From assembly GCA_012103075.1 (NCBI GenBank), contig JAAVLQ010000001.1, forward strand, positions 930,001-994,000: a stretch of 64,000 nucleotides of DNA. Direction: 5' to 3'. This stretch comes from Brucella cytisi (GTDB lineage: Bacteria > Pseudomonadota > Alphaproteobacteria > Rhizobiales > Rhizobiaceae). Positions 42,948-56,178 of the stretch are shown one piece after another (within the stretch, counting starts at the first letter, position 1; the number at the start of each line of letters is the position of its first letter). The notes under the pieces are model-generated. The model was not told where the DNA came from, did not search any database, and saw nothing but the letters and a program-made list of their open reading frames with translations. A program made the translations under genes and the position numbers.

Positions 42948-43386
42948 ATAGAATTGGCGAGCGCCGTCGGGCACTCGCCGCATTGGCCAGATGGTTACTT
43001 GCCAGATTTGTTCGGAGCCAGCTCGATTGCTTTCAGCTTGCCATCGGTAATGCCACAGCGCAGCGTGACGCTATCCCATTTTGTTGATGCGCCTTTGGTG
43101 CGTGCTTCACCGGGAACCGAGATGACAGCCGAAACCTTGCGTGGGTCGCTGGTGCTGAATTTCCCAGACTTATCATTGGTTTCTGCCGAAGAGATGTCAT
43201 CTTTGGTGAAGCCGAGACGATCATATTTTTTACTTTTCTTGACGTAATCATAAGCGCTGGCAACGCAATCGGCGATCTGTGGAGCCGCTTGCTGATCCTT
43301 CACGAGTGTCTGATAGTTGCCTGTAAAATCCTTCGATCTTTTCGCGACGGAATCTGCATTCGCGGCGGTGGTGAAGCCCAGTGCTA

Positions 43387-44434
43387 GAGCGCGTTTCGTT
43401 TTTCTCTGAATCGAATGCGCTTCCCAAATCAGTTTTGTTCTGATTCACTGATGCTGGCTGGATGGAGGCCAGCGTTGGATGACCGCACCGATATCGAATG
43501 ATCTTCGAGAGCGCGTTATTGCCGCCGTGCTGAGTGGCGAAAGCGTTCGTTCAGTGGCGACGCGGTTTGAAATTGCCGCATCTTCAGTCGTAAAATGGTC
43601 CCAGCGCCATCGTGCGACCGGATCGGTTCATCCCGGCAAGATGGGCGGCCACCGCAAGCGGATACTCGAACCGCATCGTGATATCATTGTGCAACGGCTC
43701 GCCGAGAACCCACACCTGACACTCCATGGCCTGAAGGCGGCGTTGACCGAGCAGGGTATTTCCGTCTCGCACAATACGATCTGGGAATTCATTCGCAGTG
43801 AAGGGCTGCGCTTCAAAAAAAACACTATTCGCCCTTGAGCAAGCTCGTGCCGACGTCGCTCGCAAAAGACAGCGCTGGAAGACCCTGCAAAATCACCTTG
43901 ATCCCGAACGGCTGGTCTTCATTGATGAGACACGGATCAAGACCAACATGTCGCCGATCAGAGGCTGGGGTCCAAAAAAAGGCAAGCGACTGCGGGCATT
44001 TGCACCGCATGGCCACTGGCGCACGCTGACATTCCCGGCGCTTTGAGAAACGATCAGCTTACAGCACCCTGTGTCTTCGACGGACCGATGAACGGCCAGT
44101 GTTTCCGCGCCTATGTCGAGCAGCAGTTGGTCCCGGTGCTCGCCGGGCGACATTGTCGTCATGGACAATCTCGGCAGCCATAAGTCGGCAACCATCCGTC
44201 AATTGATCAAAGCCGCCGGTGCGCGGCTCTGGTTCCTGCCACCCTATTCGCCGGACCTCAATCCGATCGAACAAGCCTTTTCCAAGATCAAGCATTGGAT
44301 GAGAAATGCACAAAAGCGCACCATCGAAGACACATGGCGTCATATCGGCAGGCTGGTCGAAACCATCCAGCCCGCCGAATGCCAAAACTATTTGGAAAAC
44401 GCCGGATATGGTTCCGTTAAAAGGTGAAACGCTC
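43387..44434 (+). mobile_element. IS630-family insertion sequence (1,048 nt)
   Basis: Flanked by TA on both sides (43385-43386 and 44435-44436), the target duplication of IS630/Tc1 elements. The ends are related inverted repeats: GAGCG..TTTCGTTTTTC on the left and GAGCGTTTCACCTTTTAAC on the right (complement). It carries one transposase gene and interrupts a small secreted-protein gene. Confidence 0.9.
43479..44427 (+). CDS. IS630-family transposase (frameshifted)
   Basis: N-terminal HTH ([21 protein letters not shown]) and a DDE domain: FIDET, then [11 protein letters not shown] and [21 protein letters not shown] with the last acidic residue. The first frame change is at an A8 run (43816-43823), where IS630 elements often use programmed frameshifting, but it can equally be an error. 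Later breaks near 44033-44045 (TTCCTGGCGGCT expected) and near 44146 are where CCWGG is expected. DETRIK reads Arg where the family has Trp (DETWIK; ACCTGG expected, ACACGG read). Confidence 0.88.
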
Positions 44435-44591
44435 TAAAATTGCAGAAATTATAAATTTGGTCGATTTCATGCCCATGTCCTTCTGGAAACCCGTCGCTCG
44501 GTGGCGGGCGGCGGAATGAATCGATAATGAAATAGAGATTACAGACGCGATTCTGATTTTTTTATGAATTTCCAACGGTTACGACGATATC

Positions 44592-45679
44592 TTATTGGCA
44601 GATGCGCGCAAGACAGGATTTGCCGTGGCAGCCTTGGTCGAGATGCATGTTGGTGCGATGTGCTGCATCACCGTCCGGGCCGATTACCGTCATGAAAAGC
44701 TTGCAGCTCGCGCTATGCACAGCGCGCCAGAAAGCCTTCTCCTTGTCGGTGCCGTTCCAGCCGCTTTCCAGTTCCGTCTTGCTGCCATCCGAAAACTTGA
44801 ACGACATGATGTCGAGCGCGTTGGCAAAGGCGTGTTCGGAAACGCGTCCTGTGGATGCGCCGTTGACCTTCCGGCACTGGTAATCCGAGCCGGTGCCGAT
44901 TTCAGCGATTTTCGAATCCGGTCCATAAACATCTTTGGCTGCCTTGGTCACCTCGCTGCTCCACTGCGCCAGCGTGACTGCCATTGCGCAATTTGTGGTG
45001 ACGGCATTGGCAAATTTCAAAGGGTCGTCCTTGCCAATGGCGGTCAGGGACAACGGAGAGTGGGCGCCGCATTGCTCGCCATCCTTGATCGGAGGCAGCA
45101 GCTTGCCCTCTACTTCGCCGGCTATCAGCGCCGGGCAGGATACCTGATAGACGCGCTCGTCCTTTTCCGGCTTTGGCTGTTGATCGGGGGCGGGTTTTGC
45201 TTCTTGCAGTTTTTTCGTCCATCGGCTTCGGATCATCAGCCGGTTTTGGCGGGTCTGCCCGGGTCGGGGTTGTAGGAGCAGGCTTGGCCAGCGGTTGATT
45301 TTCGGGTTCTCCCTCCGGCTTTTCCGTTGGAATGGGTGGAGTTTCCGGTTCTGCCCCTTGGTTGCTGTATTTTCCGGGCGAGGGGCAGGCGTCGGAACGG
45401 GTATCATGGGAGCAGGTTTGGTTTCGGCTTTTGCCGGAGCGCTTTCCGATTGCGTTGCCGCTTGCTGTTTCGAAGCCGGTTTCTTTTGGCTGCGCTTTAC
45501 CGCCGGGCGTTTGCGATGCTGTTTTGCCTTTTGGGCGTCCTGTTTCAGGATGCGTTCGATGAAAGTTTGCGCCTGTGCCTGATCAGAATCGATGCCGGGA
45601 AAACACGGCATCGCAACAAGGCCCAAGGCAATCAGAGCGGTGAATGCACCCTTGCCGGGCAGGAAAAAGACAAAGCCAT
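44592..45679 (-). CDS. Extensin-like family protein with Pro-rich linker (indels)
   Basis: The C-terminal ~170 residues form the bacterial extensin-like domain with conserved Cys (VSCPALI, EQCGAHSPL, TNCAMA, YQCRKVNG, SASCKLF, QGCHGKSC) and SEHAFANALDI. Upstream is a long Pro/Lys/Glu linker; between about 45200 and 45370 the true Pro-rich reading (PETPPIPTEKPEGEPE) is in another frame, bounded by two compensating indels. I place the start at ATG 45679 (GAGG upstream), which needs one missing T in TGGCTTTGTC; this gives a membrane or signal segment (FVFFLPGKGAFTALIALGLV). Likely periplasmic; biochemical role unknown. Confidence 0.75.
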
Positions 45680-45821
45680 TGATGCCTCATGAATTGCGGA
45701 TCCGTCATGACTAATGATGAAACAGGCGATGGCGTTCCTTCACGCTTGATGGCAGGTCGTAGCAAATGGTAGGAAACACCCTCAGCGGTCCGGTTTTTCA
45801 GGCTTTTTCGACTGCTTGAGC

Positions 45822-45850
45822 TTGACAAGATAACAGCTGCATGACTAAAA
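45822..45850 (+). promoter_or_regulatory. Possible rpsD promoter
   Basis: TTGACA (45822-45827), a 17-nt spacer and CTAAAA (45845-45850). It lies about 170 nt before rpsD; the leader between them is rich in GGAGG/CCTCC-type pairing. Confidence 0.4.
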
Positions 45851-46017
45851 GCCGCCCATCGCTGGCGCGTTCTCGCACCGGCGTTTCATTTGACGTGTCC
45901 CGTGGATGAAGATTGCGCTCGCGCGCTTCATCCTGTCAGTCCTCTCAAACGGAGGGCAGAGGAGGGGCGCGTTTCCTCCAGCGCCTCCGGGCGCTATAAC
46001 CTTTTGAAGGAAATGCG

Positions 46018-46635
46018 ATGAGCAAGCGCGAATCCGCTAAGTACAAAATTGATCGCCGTCTTGGCGAAAACATCTGGGGCCGTCCGAAGTCCCCTGTAAA
46101 CCGCCGTGAATATGGCCCGGGCCAGCACGGCCAGCGCCGCAAGGGCAAGCTGTCGGACTTCGGTGTACAGCTCCGCGCAAAGCAGAAGCTCAAGGGCTTC
46201 TACGGCGATATCTCCGAAAAGCAGTTCCGCAAGACCTACGAAGAAGCCGCTCGCCGCAAGGGCGACACCGGTGAAAACCTGATCGGTCTGCTGGAATCGC
46301 GTCTTGACGCAGTTGTGTATCGCGCCAAGTTCGTTCCGACGATCTTTGCTGCCCGCCAGTTCATCAATCACGGCCACGTGAATGTGAATGGTCGCCGCGT
46401 CAACGTTCAGTCCTACCGCCTGAAGACCGGTGACGTTGTTGAAGTTCGCGAAAAGTCGAAGCAGTTGGTTATCGTTCTCGAAGCTGTTCAGCTCGCAGAA
46501 CGTGATGTTCCGGATTACATCGAAGTCGACCACAACAAGCTGGTTGCGACGTACTCCCGCGTTCCGACCCTGACGGATGTGCCTTACGCTGTCCAGATGG
46601 AACCGAACCCGGTCGTCGAATTCTATTCGCGTTAA
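46018..46635 (+). CDS. rpsD: 30S ribosomal protein S4
   Basis: 205 aa, intact. The N-terminal [21 protein letters not shown] and the S4 RNA-binding domain ([34 protein letters not shown]) are diagnostic. It nucleates 30S assembly. AAGGAA precedes the ATG. It is a stand-alone gene here, followed by a strong terminator. Confidence 0.98.
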   Translation: MSKRESAKYKIDRRLGENIWGRPKSPVNRREYGPGQHGQRRKGKLSDFGVQLRAKQKLKGFYGDISEKQFRKTYEEAARRKGDTGENLIGLLESRLDAVVYRAKFVPTIFAARQFINHGHVNVNGRRVNVQSYRLKTGDVVEVREKSKQLVIVLEAVQLAERDVPDYIEVDHNKLVATYSRVPTLTDVPYAVQMEPNPVVEFYSR

Positions 46636-46678
46636 TTCCGTGCGCGCTCTGGCGCGCTGGATATATGCCGAAATCGAA

Positions 46679-46712
46679 AAGCCGCGCTGTACTGCAGCGC
46701 GGCTTTTTCTTT
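46679..46712 (+). terminator. rpsD terminator
   Basis: GCCGCGCTG/CAGCGCGGC perfect 9-bp stem extended by A-T pairs, loop TACTG, followed by TTTTTCTTTT. The A run on the other side may let it also end the minus-strand gene. Confidence 0.9.
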
Positions 46713-46717
46713 TGCTT

Positions 46718-46900
46718 TTATCCCGGCACTTTGGCGATGGGGCCGGGAGGGCCGAGCGTATCGTCAATCTGCCGGTCGGAATGATATGTGGCGCAGGCCG
46801 ACAACAATGCTCCAATGAATAACAGTAAGGACAGTTTTCGGAGCGCGATGATGTGCGGCTTTCGCCGAAGAACACTTATAGAACCAACATACTGAGCCAT
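46718..46900 (-). CDS. Small lipoprotein, hypothetical
   Basis: A 60-aa ORF with a hydrophobic stretch and lipobox LLSAC (Cys about 38), then a short tail ending in PGPIAKVPG. The start at ATG 46900 has only a weak ribosome site; a start within the hydrophobic stretch is not available. It is convergent with rpsD. Lipoprotein character is clear; the family is not recognised. Confidence 0.5.
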   Translation of the reverse strand: MAQYVGSISVLRRKPHIIALRKLSLLLFIGALLSACATYHSDRQIDDTLGPPGPIAKVPG

Positions 46901-47030
46901 AGATATCTCATCCGTGAATGCCTGCATGAGTTCTAGAGTAAAAAGGCAGCTGCAAACACTCATACATTTTTGCTGGCAAAGGGTGGTCGATGTGTGCTGA
47001 TGCACGCAATCATAAAGAAATCTTGTTTGA

Positions 47031-48793
<1,763 letters not shown>

Positions 48794-48840
48794 CAACGCT
48801 TGGGCCCAGCTTGTGTTTTGGACACTTGGGCACTATATTG

Positions 48841-48930
48841 GCGGAGTGGGTTGGGAGCGCGAACTCCCAACCCGTTTCGCTTAGATAAAGTCTGACCCGC
48901 ACGTAGCATTGCCAGCCCGTGCGGGTTTTC
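48841..48930 (+). ncRNA. Probable MmgR/suhB-family (alpha-r8) small RNA
   Basis: A stand-alone transcription unit is visible: -35-like CTTGTG (48810-48815), 17 nt, CTATAT (48833-48838), then a ~90-nt RNA with a perfect 10-bp hairpin (48848-48873, loop CGCGAA), a single-stranded stretch TTTCGCTTAGATAAAG and a Rho-independent terminator. The suhB/MmgR sRNA family of Rhizobiales was named for its position beside an inositol-monophosphatase (suhB) gene, exactly as here. Family membership is from memory of that layout, not from a covariance search. Confidence 0.6.
48896..48930 (+). terminator. Terminator of the putative sRNA
   Basis: CCCGCACG (48896-48903) pairs with CGTGCGGG (48918-48925), 14-nt loop, then TTTTCTTT. 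Confidence 0.8.
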
Positions 48931-49100
48931 TTTATCGTCAGCGTGATACTCACGGGTATGAAACCCATTTGTGTCACTCCGGTTCGAGAGCAAAGCTCTT
49001 GCCAAAGTCGAGGTGGCTTATCCTCCCCGATGCGCCTGCTGGCCGGCGCGTTCTGCTTTTGCTCCCGAAACACCCACTGATAGCATGTGTATGGCATAAG

Positions 49101-49135
49101 AAAAGCCCGCTAACTATTAGCGGGCTTTGATTGTT
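49101..49135. terminator. Convergent terminator before the MFS gene
   Basis: AAAGCCCGCTAA-CTA-TTAGCGGGCTTT: a 12-bp perfect stem with A/T tails on both sides, placed at the 3' end of the minus-strand MFS gene. Confidence 0.85.
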
Positions 49136-49151
49136 TATGACTGATATTTGA

Positions 49152-50415
49152 TCAGATCACATGTTCGGCGGGCGGGTTCTGCACCCTGAACAACCGTCCG
49201 CGTTCGGCTATCAAAACGCAGCCGAGCGCGACGAATCCGAGCACGCAATAGCCGGTTGCAACCGGCGTTGTGGTGCCGTCAAAGGCTTGACCGATAATCG
49301 CGCCCAATGCCGCACCGATCACCGTTTGAGCGAAGCCCAGAACGGAGGAGGCTGTTCCGGCAACTTCGCCGAGCGGCTCCATCGCCAGTGCGTTGAAATT
49401 GGCTGTCACGAGGCTGAACGAGAACATGATGGTCATGTAGATCGCCATCAGGATCGGGAAGGAACAGGGCCTTCCATCGTGACCGAAAGTACCATCCACA
49501 AAAGGCTGAAGCTGGTGAAGACCAGCAACATGGTCTGGGAAATTCGCCGCATACCGTAACGACCGACTAGGCGCGAGTTCATGAACGAGGCGAGCGCCAG
49601 CGTCATGGCGACGGCAGCGAAAGCCAGCGGGAACAAGGCACCGAGCTTGTAGATGTCGACGAAAATCTGCTGAGCCGAGTTGATATAGCCGAACAGCGCA
49701 CCGAGAATGAACGAGGTGCCGAGCATATAAAACAGGGCGACGCGGTTCGAAAGAACGATGCCGAAACCGCCAATTACACTCTTGACCGTCAGCGGGCGCC
49801 GGTTGGTAGCAGGCAGGGTTTCGGGCAGGCGAAGAAACGCCCAGATACCGATGACAAATGCCATGAAGGCCATCGACAGAAAGATCAGGTGCCATTCGCC
49901 GAAAAGCATGATGAGTTGGCCGGTTGCGGGCGCAACGACGGGCAGGATCATGAAAACCATCATGACGAGTGACATGACCTCGGCCATCTGACGCCCGGCG
50001 AACTTGTCGCGAACGACGGATACGGCGATCACGCGCGTGGCAGCAGCGCCAAGCCCCTGCAATACACGCAGGATGATAAGCGTCGTGAAATCGGTGACGA
50101 TGGCCGCCCCAGAGCTGCCAGAATGTAAATGACGAGCCCGGCGAACAGCGGCAGCCTGCGGCCGAAGCGGTCGCTCAAGGGGCCATAGAAGAGCTGCGAA
50201 ACGCCAAACCCGAGCAGATAGGCAGTGATGACGAACTGGACGTGGTTTTCCGACTGAACGCCGAGGCTTGCACCGATCTGCGGCAGGCCGGGCAGCATGA
50301 TGTCGACCGCCAGCGCATTGATGGCCATGATCGCCGCGATGAGCGCGATGAATTCACCGCGTCCACGCATGGAAGTCTTCTGGTCCGACGAACCGTTCTT
50401 GATGTCGAGCGGCAT
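49152..50415 (-). CDS. MFS drug-resistance transporter, Bcr/CflA family (two indels)
   Basis: A 12-helix major-facilitator exporter. ALAVDIMLPGLPQIG near the N-terminus, the loop 2-3 motif YGPLSDRFGRRLP and VLQGLGAAATRVIAVSVVRD are typical of the Bcr/CflA drug:H+ antiporters. A lost G near 50107 and a lost T near 49468 break the frame; the corrected length is 421 aa. The start at ATG 50415 (MPLDIKNGSS) has AAGGA upstream. Substrate unknown. Confidence 0.9.
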
Positions 50416-50520
50416 GACTGGCATTCCTTGGCAAAGTGGCGCATCGCGTCGCGAGACACGATACGAAAGACAAAATTTAGAAAGCAGAAGCAGACAGATG
50501 AAAATCTGTCGTTGCAGCAT

Positions 50521-50575
50521 CTAGAGCATTTCCAGCAAAAGTGCGAAGCGGTTTTGCGTAGGAAATGCGACGGAA
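50521..50575. repeat. Dispersed repeat (GCATTTCCAGCAAAAGTGCGAAGCGGTTTTGC type)
   Basis: AGAGCATTTCC at the left and GGAAATGC at the right with inner GCAAAAG/TTTTGC arms: a degenerate relative of the 96-nt element at 51663-51758. A second short inverted repeat (GAGCGATTCCAG..CTGGAACCGCTC) follows to about 50625. Confidence 0.55.
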
Positions 50576-50633
50576 AAATACTTAGAGCGATTCCAGCGGC
50601 TCTGTTTTAACTGGAACCGCTCTAGCAAATGCA

Positions 50634-50660
50634 AAAGGCGCCGTAGAACGGCGCCTTTGG
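50634..50660 (-). terminator. Terminator after grxD
   Basis: AAGGCGCCGT/ACGGCGCCTT perfect stem with a 3-nt loop; on the minus strand it is followed by TTTTGC. Confidence 0.75.
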
Positions 50661-50700
50661 AAAAAGGTGAGGCTGAAGCCGTATAATCGGCAATTAATCC

Positions 50701-51032
50701 TCAAGCTGCCTTTGTGGCAATACCCTTATCGGTAAAAGTGCCTGCAACTCGCTCGATTGGAACATTTCGCGTATGATATCGCAGCCGCCGACGAATTCGC
50801 CCTTTACATAAAGCTGAGGAATGGTTGGCCAGCTCGAATATTCCTTGATGCCCTGACGCAGTTCATCCGAAGACAGAACGTTGACGCCCTTATACTCCAC
50901 ACCGAGATAGTCGAGGATCTGAACGACCTGACCGGAGAAACCGCACTGCGGGAAACCCGGCGTGCCCTTCATGAAAAGCACGACGTCGTTGGTCTTCACT
51001 TCATTCGCGATGAAATCGTTGATGCCGGTCAT
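50701..51032 (-). CDS. grxD: Monothiol glutaredoxin, Grx4/GrxD type (one indel)
   Basis: A 110-aa CGFS glutaredoxin (FPQCGFSGQ) with [19 protein letters not shown] for glutathione binding. These proteins carry and hand over [2Fe-2S] clusters, often together with BolA, whose gene lies just upstream. One T is missing near 50734, so the uncorrected frame runs past the stop to 50694; with it restored the end is [10 protein letters not shown] and TGA at 50701-50703. Confidence 0.93.
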
Positions 51033-51046
51033 TTGCGGTCCTTTCC

Positions 51047-51092
51047 AAGCATAACCCCGAAAAGTCGCCTGACTTTTCGGACAGGATTATGC
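51047..51092. repeat. Dispersed palindrome between bolA and grxD
   Basis: GCATAA..CCGAAAAGTC pairs with GACTTTTCGG..TTATGC. It lies in the leader of grxD. Confidence 0.6.
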
Positions 51093-51283
51093 GCTAAACA
51101 AATACGTCGAGGCAAATTTCGACGCAAACAGGGAGGTCTTTCCCAATATAGTCATTTGAATGCTGGTAACCACCCCGTTGGGGCGAATGCAAGTCAAATG
51201 CTCAAGAAATCCGTATCAAGGGGAGCTGCATCTTGCCGCAGCAGGATTTGCTCATCGAAATGGGGCCCCAGAACGGCCTTCCG

Positions 51284-51517
51284 TTATTCCGGTACGCTGG
51301 TCTGCAGGGCGAGTGCATGCAGCACACCGCCCATATTACCCTTCAGCGCATCATAGACCATCTGGTGCTGCTGCACGCGGGACTTGCCGCGGAAACTTTC
51401 CGCGACAACCTCGGCGGCATAATGGTCTCCGTCTCCGGCAAGGTCGCGGATCGTCACCTTTGCGTCAGGAATCCCCTCGCGTATCAGTTTTTCGATCTCA
51501 TGTGCGTCCATAGCCAT
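51284..51517 (-). CDS. BolA family protein
   Basis: A 77-aa BolA-fold protein: IRDLAGDGDHYAAEVVAESFRGKSRVQQHQMVYDAL includes the conserved His (QQHQMVY) that helps to bind a shared [2Fe-2S] cluster with a CGFS glutaredoxin. GGGAG precedes the ATG at 51517. With grxD it forms the usual BolA-Grx pair. Intact. Confidence 0.92.
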   Translation of the reverse strand: MAMDAHEIEKLIREGIPDAKVTIRDLAGDGDHYAAEVVAESFRGKSRVQQHQMVYDALKGNMGGVLHALALQTSVPE

Positions 51518-51662
51518 GTAAAATCTCCCGCCGTTTCCGGCTTCTTCTTCTCATTTTATCGAATCGTAACGCACCATCGTGGAACGTCAACTAACATCTG
51601 TCTAACGCTTAAACAGCCGACAAGCAAACCGCCCGGACAGGGTTTCCATCTGGGCGGCAATT

Positions 51663-51758
51663 AGAGCATTTCCAGCAAAAGTGCGAAGCGCCTTCGCGGG
51701 GAAATCAGTCCGCTGGACTGATTTCTTTTCCCGCTTCGATGCGTCGGATAATGCGTAA
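51663..51758. repeat. 96-nt dispersed repeat, intergenic copy
   Basis: Starts AGAGCATTTCCAGCAAAAGT and ends ATGCGTAA. It contains the palindrome AAATCAGTCCGCTGGACTGATTT and a GCGAAGCGCCTTCGC hairpin. A reverse-complement copy of the same length with about four differences lies inside a coding gene at 55904-55999. Confidence 0.85.
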
Positions 51759-51787
51759 ACTAAAGAGTTCAGGTGAAAGAAATACGA

Positions 51788-54064
<2,277 letters not shown>

Positions 54065-54182
54065 CTAGATACCTAAGGTTTCAAGGCGCCTCTTTAACCT
54101 AAGTTTTCATGAAGTGCGACAGGAAAATGCCGCTTTCCCAGCCTCAATCCTATATCAATAACGATAAAAAGAAACCAGCCTG

Positions 54183-55589
54183 TCAGACACTCCCTTCATA
54201 TCCCGCCTGTTCGTTTTCGAGCAGGCGACGGAGCGTCAGAAAACTGTTTTCGACGACACTGCGATCAGCCGGAGACGAGAAGGCAACGCGGACCCTGTGA
54301 TAGATCTGATCGACACGTCCGGCCTTGAACTCATCTTCGTCGTCGATCAGGATCCCGCTTTCATAGGCCGCCGCCTTGAACGTGCCCGAAAGCCACGGCT
54401 CGGGCAGTCCCATCCACAGGAATGGAACTGTCGGACAGGATACGAAATCGAAACCGTTGAAGATTTCTCGCGCCATCTTTTCGCGAATGACCGTTTCTTC
54501 GCGGCATTTGCTGTGAATGGCGTCTGCCTCGCCGGACAACACCAGCTGAGCGCCGGTTTCAGCGAGCAGGAATGCTGCGCCGCCTGTGACCATCTTGTGC
54601 GTTACCTTCACGCGTTGGGCGCAATGCGCAGGGCAGGCGACCCATCCGCTGCGTATGCCTGCGGCAACGGCCTTTGACAGACCGGAGACGACGAATGTGC
54701 GTTCAGGCGCAAAGCTTGCCAAGGGTGGAATCTGGCTGTCGCACATGATGCCATAGATATCGTCTTCGATAAGCCAGACATTGTAACGCCTTGCGATGTC
54801 GGCGATTGCACGACGGCGTTCTTCCGGCATGACGGACAGGGTCGGATTGTGCAGCGTCGGCATCAAAAAGGCGAGAGTCGGATGCTGCTGGCGGCAGGCC
54901 CGTTCGAATTCTTCCGGGATCAGGCCATATTCATCCAGACCGGCCTGAATGGTACGGCGCCCGAGAAGGCGCACGGAGCGGCTGATCTGCGCATAGGTCA
55001 GATTTTCGAACAGGATGCGATCGCCCGGATTCGTGAAGGCCGTGATGATGGCGATGCTCGCAGCCTGCGCCCCATTGGTAACGACAATGCTGTCAAGATC
55101 TGGTCGCCAGTCGGCTCGCGAAAGCCATTTTGCCCGGCTTCCAGCCAGTGCTGCGGAAAATAGCGCGAATAGCTCGCAATATCCTGCGGAAAATCCCGAT
55201 GAATGTCGGCATTGATTTTGGCCAGAACTTCATGCTGGCCGACATCCGGCGCCGCAGTCGTGTCGAAACGTATTTTCCCGGAAGGGACATCGGCAGGCTT
55301 TGTACCAGCAATGCCAGAGGCGGTCAGCGCGTTGTCTGCCGGTTCTTCGCCCAGAACGTAAGTTCCTCGACCGACTTCGCCCGTCACGAGACCACGTTCG
55401 TGGGCCAGAGCATAGGCACGACCGATTGTGCCGATTGTCACCTTCAAGTCGAATGCGAGATTGCGCTGTGGAGGAAGTTTGATACCCGCTGGCAATCCAC
55501 CATTCCCGATGGCTTCTTCGATGGCATCGGCAAGCTGCAGGTAAAATGGACCGGATTTACCGGCAAGATCTGGGAATCCAATTTGTCAT
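54183..55589 (-). CDS. MocR-like GntR/aminotransferase transcriptional regulator (two indels)
   Basis: An N-terminal winged helix (LPPQRNLAFDLKVTIGTIGRAYALAHERGLVTGEVGRGTYV) is fused to a fold-type I PLP aminotransferase domain with NPTLSVMPEERR, WLIEDDIYG and the PLP-lysine region VSGLSKAVAAGIRSGW. An extra C near 55572 and a lost A near 55130 shift the frame; with both undone the protein starts MTNWIPDLAGKSGPFYLQLAD at ATG 55589 and has 468 aa. MocR proteins regulate neighbours in PLP, GABA or taurine metabolism; no such neighbour is visible, so the target is unknown. Confidence 0.88.
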
Positions 55590-55745
55590 GGTGACAACTT
55601 ATAAATTGTACCTATTGCCAAGTCAATTGTAGAGTCAATTCGTCGCTACTTGGTGACAATGCAGACATCGAGCTAAACATAAGGTTTGTCTCGACTGCTT
55701 CCCAGCTCCCAACTGGCCCAACTGGCAATGAAATGGACCGAGCCA

Positions 55746-56141
55746 ATGTTTTACTTTAGACCGCAGACCGAGACAATAGATACAATTCTTCCTGAGCCCG
55801 TAGCTGATAGCATTACGGATTTGCCAAAAGCTTTGCAGGTCAATCTGATGGCGGCGTCCCAACCGCAGATCGGATATGTACGGCGTGTTGTCTCTTTTTG
55901 TTCTTACGCATTGTCCGACGCATCGAAGCTGGAAAAGAAATCAGTCCAGCGGACTGATTTCCCTGCGAAGACGCTTCGCACTTTTGCTGGAAATGCTCTG
56001 GATTGGATGTCTTATCGAATGATGCTGCGGCGCAGTCGGATCGCCCTCGGCGAACTGACTGACGATCAGTTGCGCGATATCGGACTACAGCGCGACGAAG
56101 CAGAGCGCGAAGCGCGTAAGGTGCGTTTTCACTTGCGTTGA
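55746..56141 (+). CDS. DUF1127 protein with in-frame 96-nt repeat insertion
   Basis: A 131-aa ORF. The C-terminal ~45 residues are the DUF1127 domain (LRRSRIALGELTDDQLRDIGL), an Arg-rich, RNA-binding-like motif common in alphaproteobacteria. Between the N-terminal part and this domain lies the 96-nt dispersed repeat (55904-55999), exactly 32 codons, with no stop in this frame; without it the protein would be about 99 aa. The start ATG 55746 (MFYFRPQTE) has no strong ribosome site; in-frame starts upstream exist. Function unknown; relatives take part in RNA turnover and phosphate or carbon responses. Confidence 0.75.
   Translation: MFYFRPQTETIDTILPEPVADSITDLPKALQVNLMAASQPQIGYVRRVVSFCSYALSDASKLEKKSVQRTDFPAKTLRTFAGNALDWMSYRMMLRRSRIALGELTDDQLRDIGLQRDEAEREARKVRFHLR
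55904..55999. repeat. 96-nt dispersed repeat inside the DUF1127 gene
   Basis: Reverse complement of the element at 51663-51758, same length and about four base differences. In the coding frame it supplies residues such as KKSVQRTDFPAKTLRTFAGN. Confidence 0.85.
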
Positions 56142-56178
56142 AGTATGTCGCGGAAAGCAGCTTTCCGCGACAGCTTGA

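Larger units (their letters stand above)
42995..44470 (-). pseudogene. Small secreted protein gene interrupted by an IS630-type element
   Basis: The 3' part (42995-43384, minus) encodes a coherent protein ending KAIELAPNKSGK with two Cys (ADCVASA, LRCGITD). Its signal peptide is split: the 5' part lies at 44437-44470 (MKSTKFIISAIL, with AAGGA 7 nt before ATG 44470). Removing the element and one TA copy restores the open frame: SAIL joins ALGFTTAANADSVAKRS, a complete signal peptide with cleavage after ANA. The intact product would be about 140 aa and periplasmic. Family not recognised. Confidence 0.85.

Noticed and set aside
42948..43087. C-terminal extension of the DUF3008 protein.
   Set aside because: It appears only because of an A7 run; dropping one A puts a stop right after the conserved region, and the extension overlaps the 3' end of the secreted-protein gene.
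43816..43823. Programmed ribosomal frameshift at the A8 run of the transposase.
   Set aside because: Possible in IS630 elements, but the same window has many homopolymer errors and further breaks in this gene, so it cannot be claimed.
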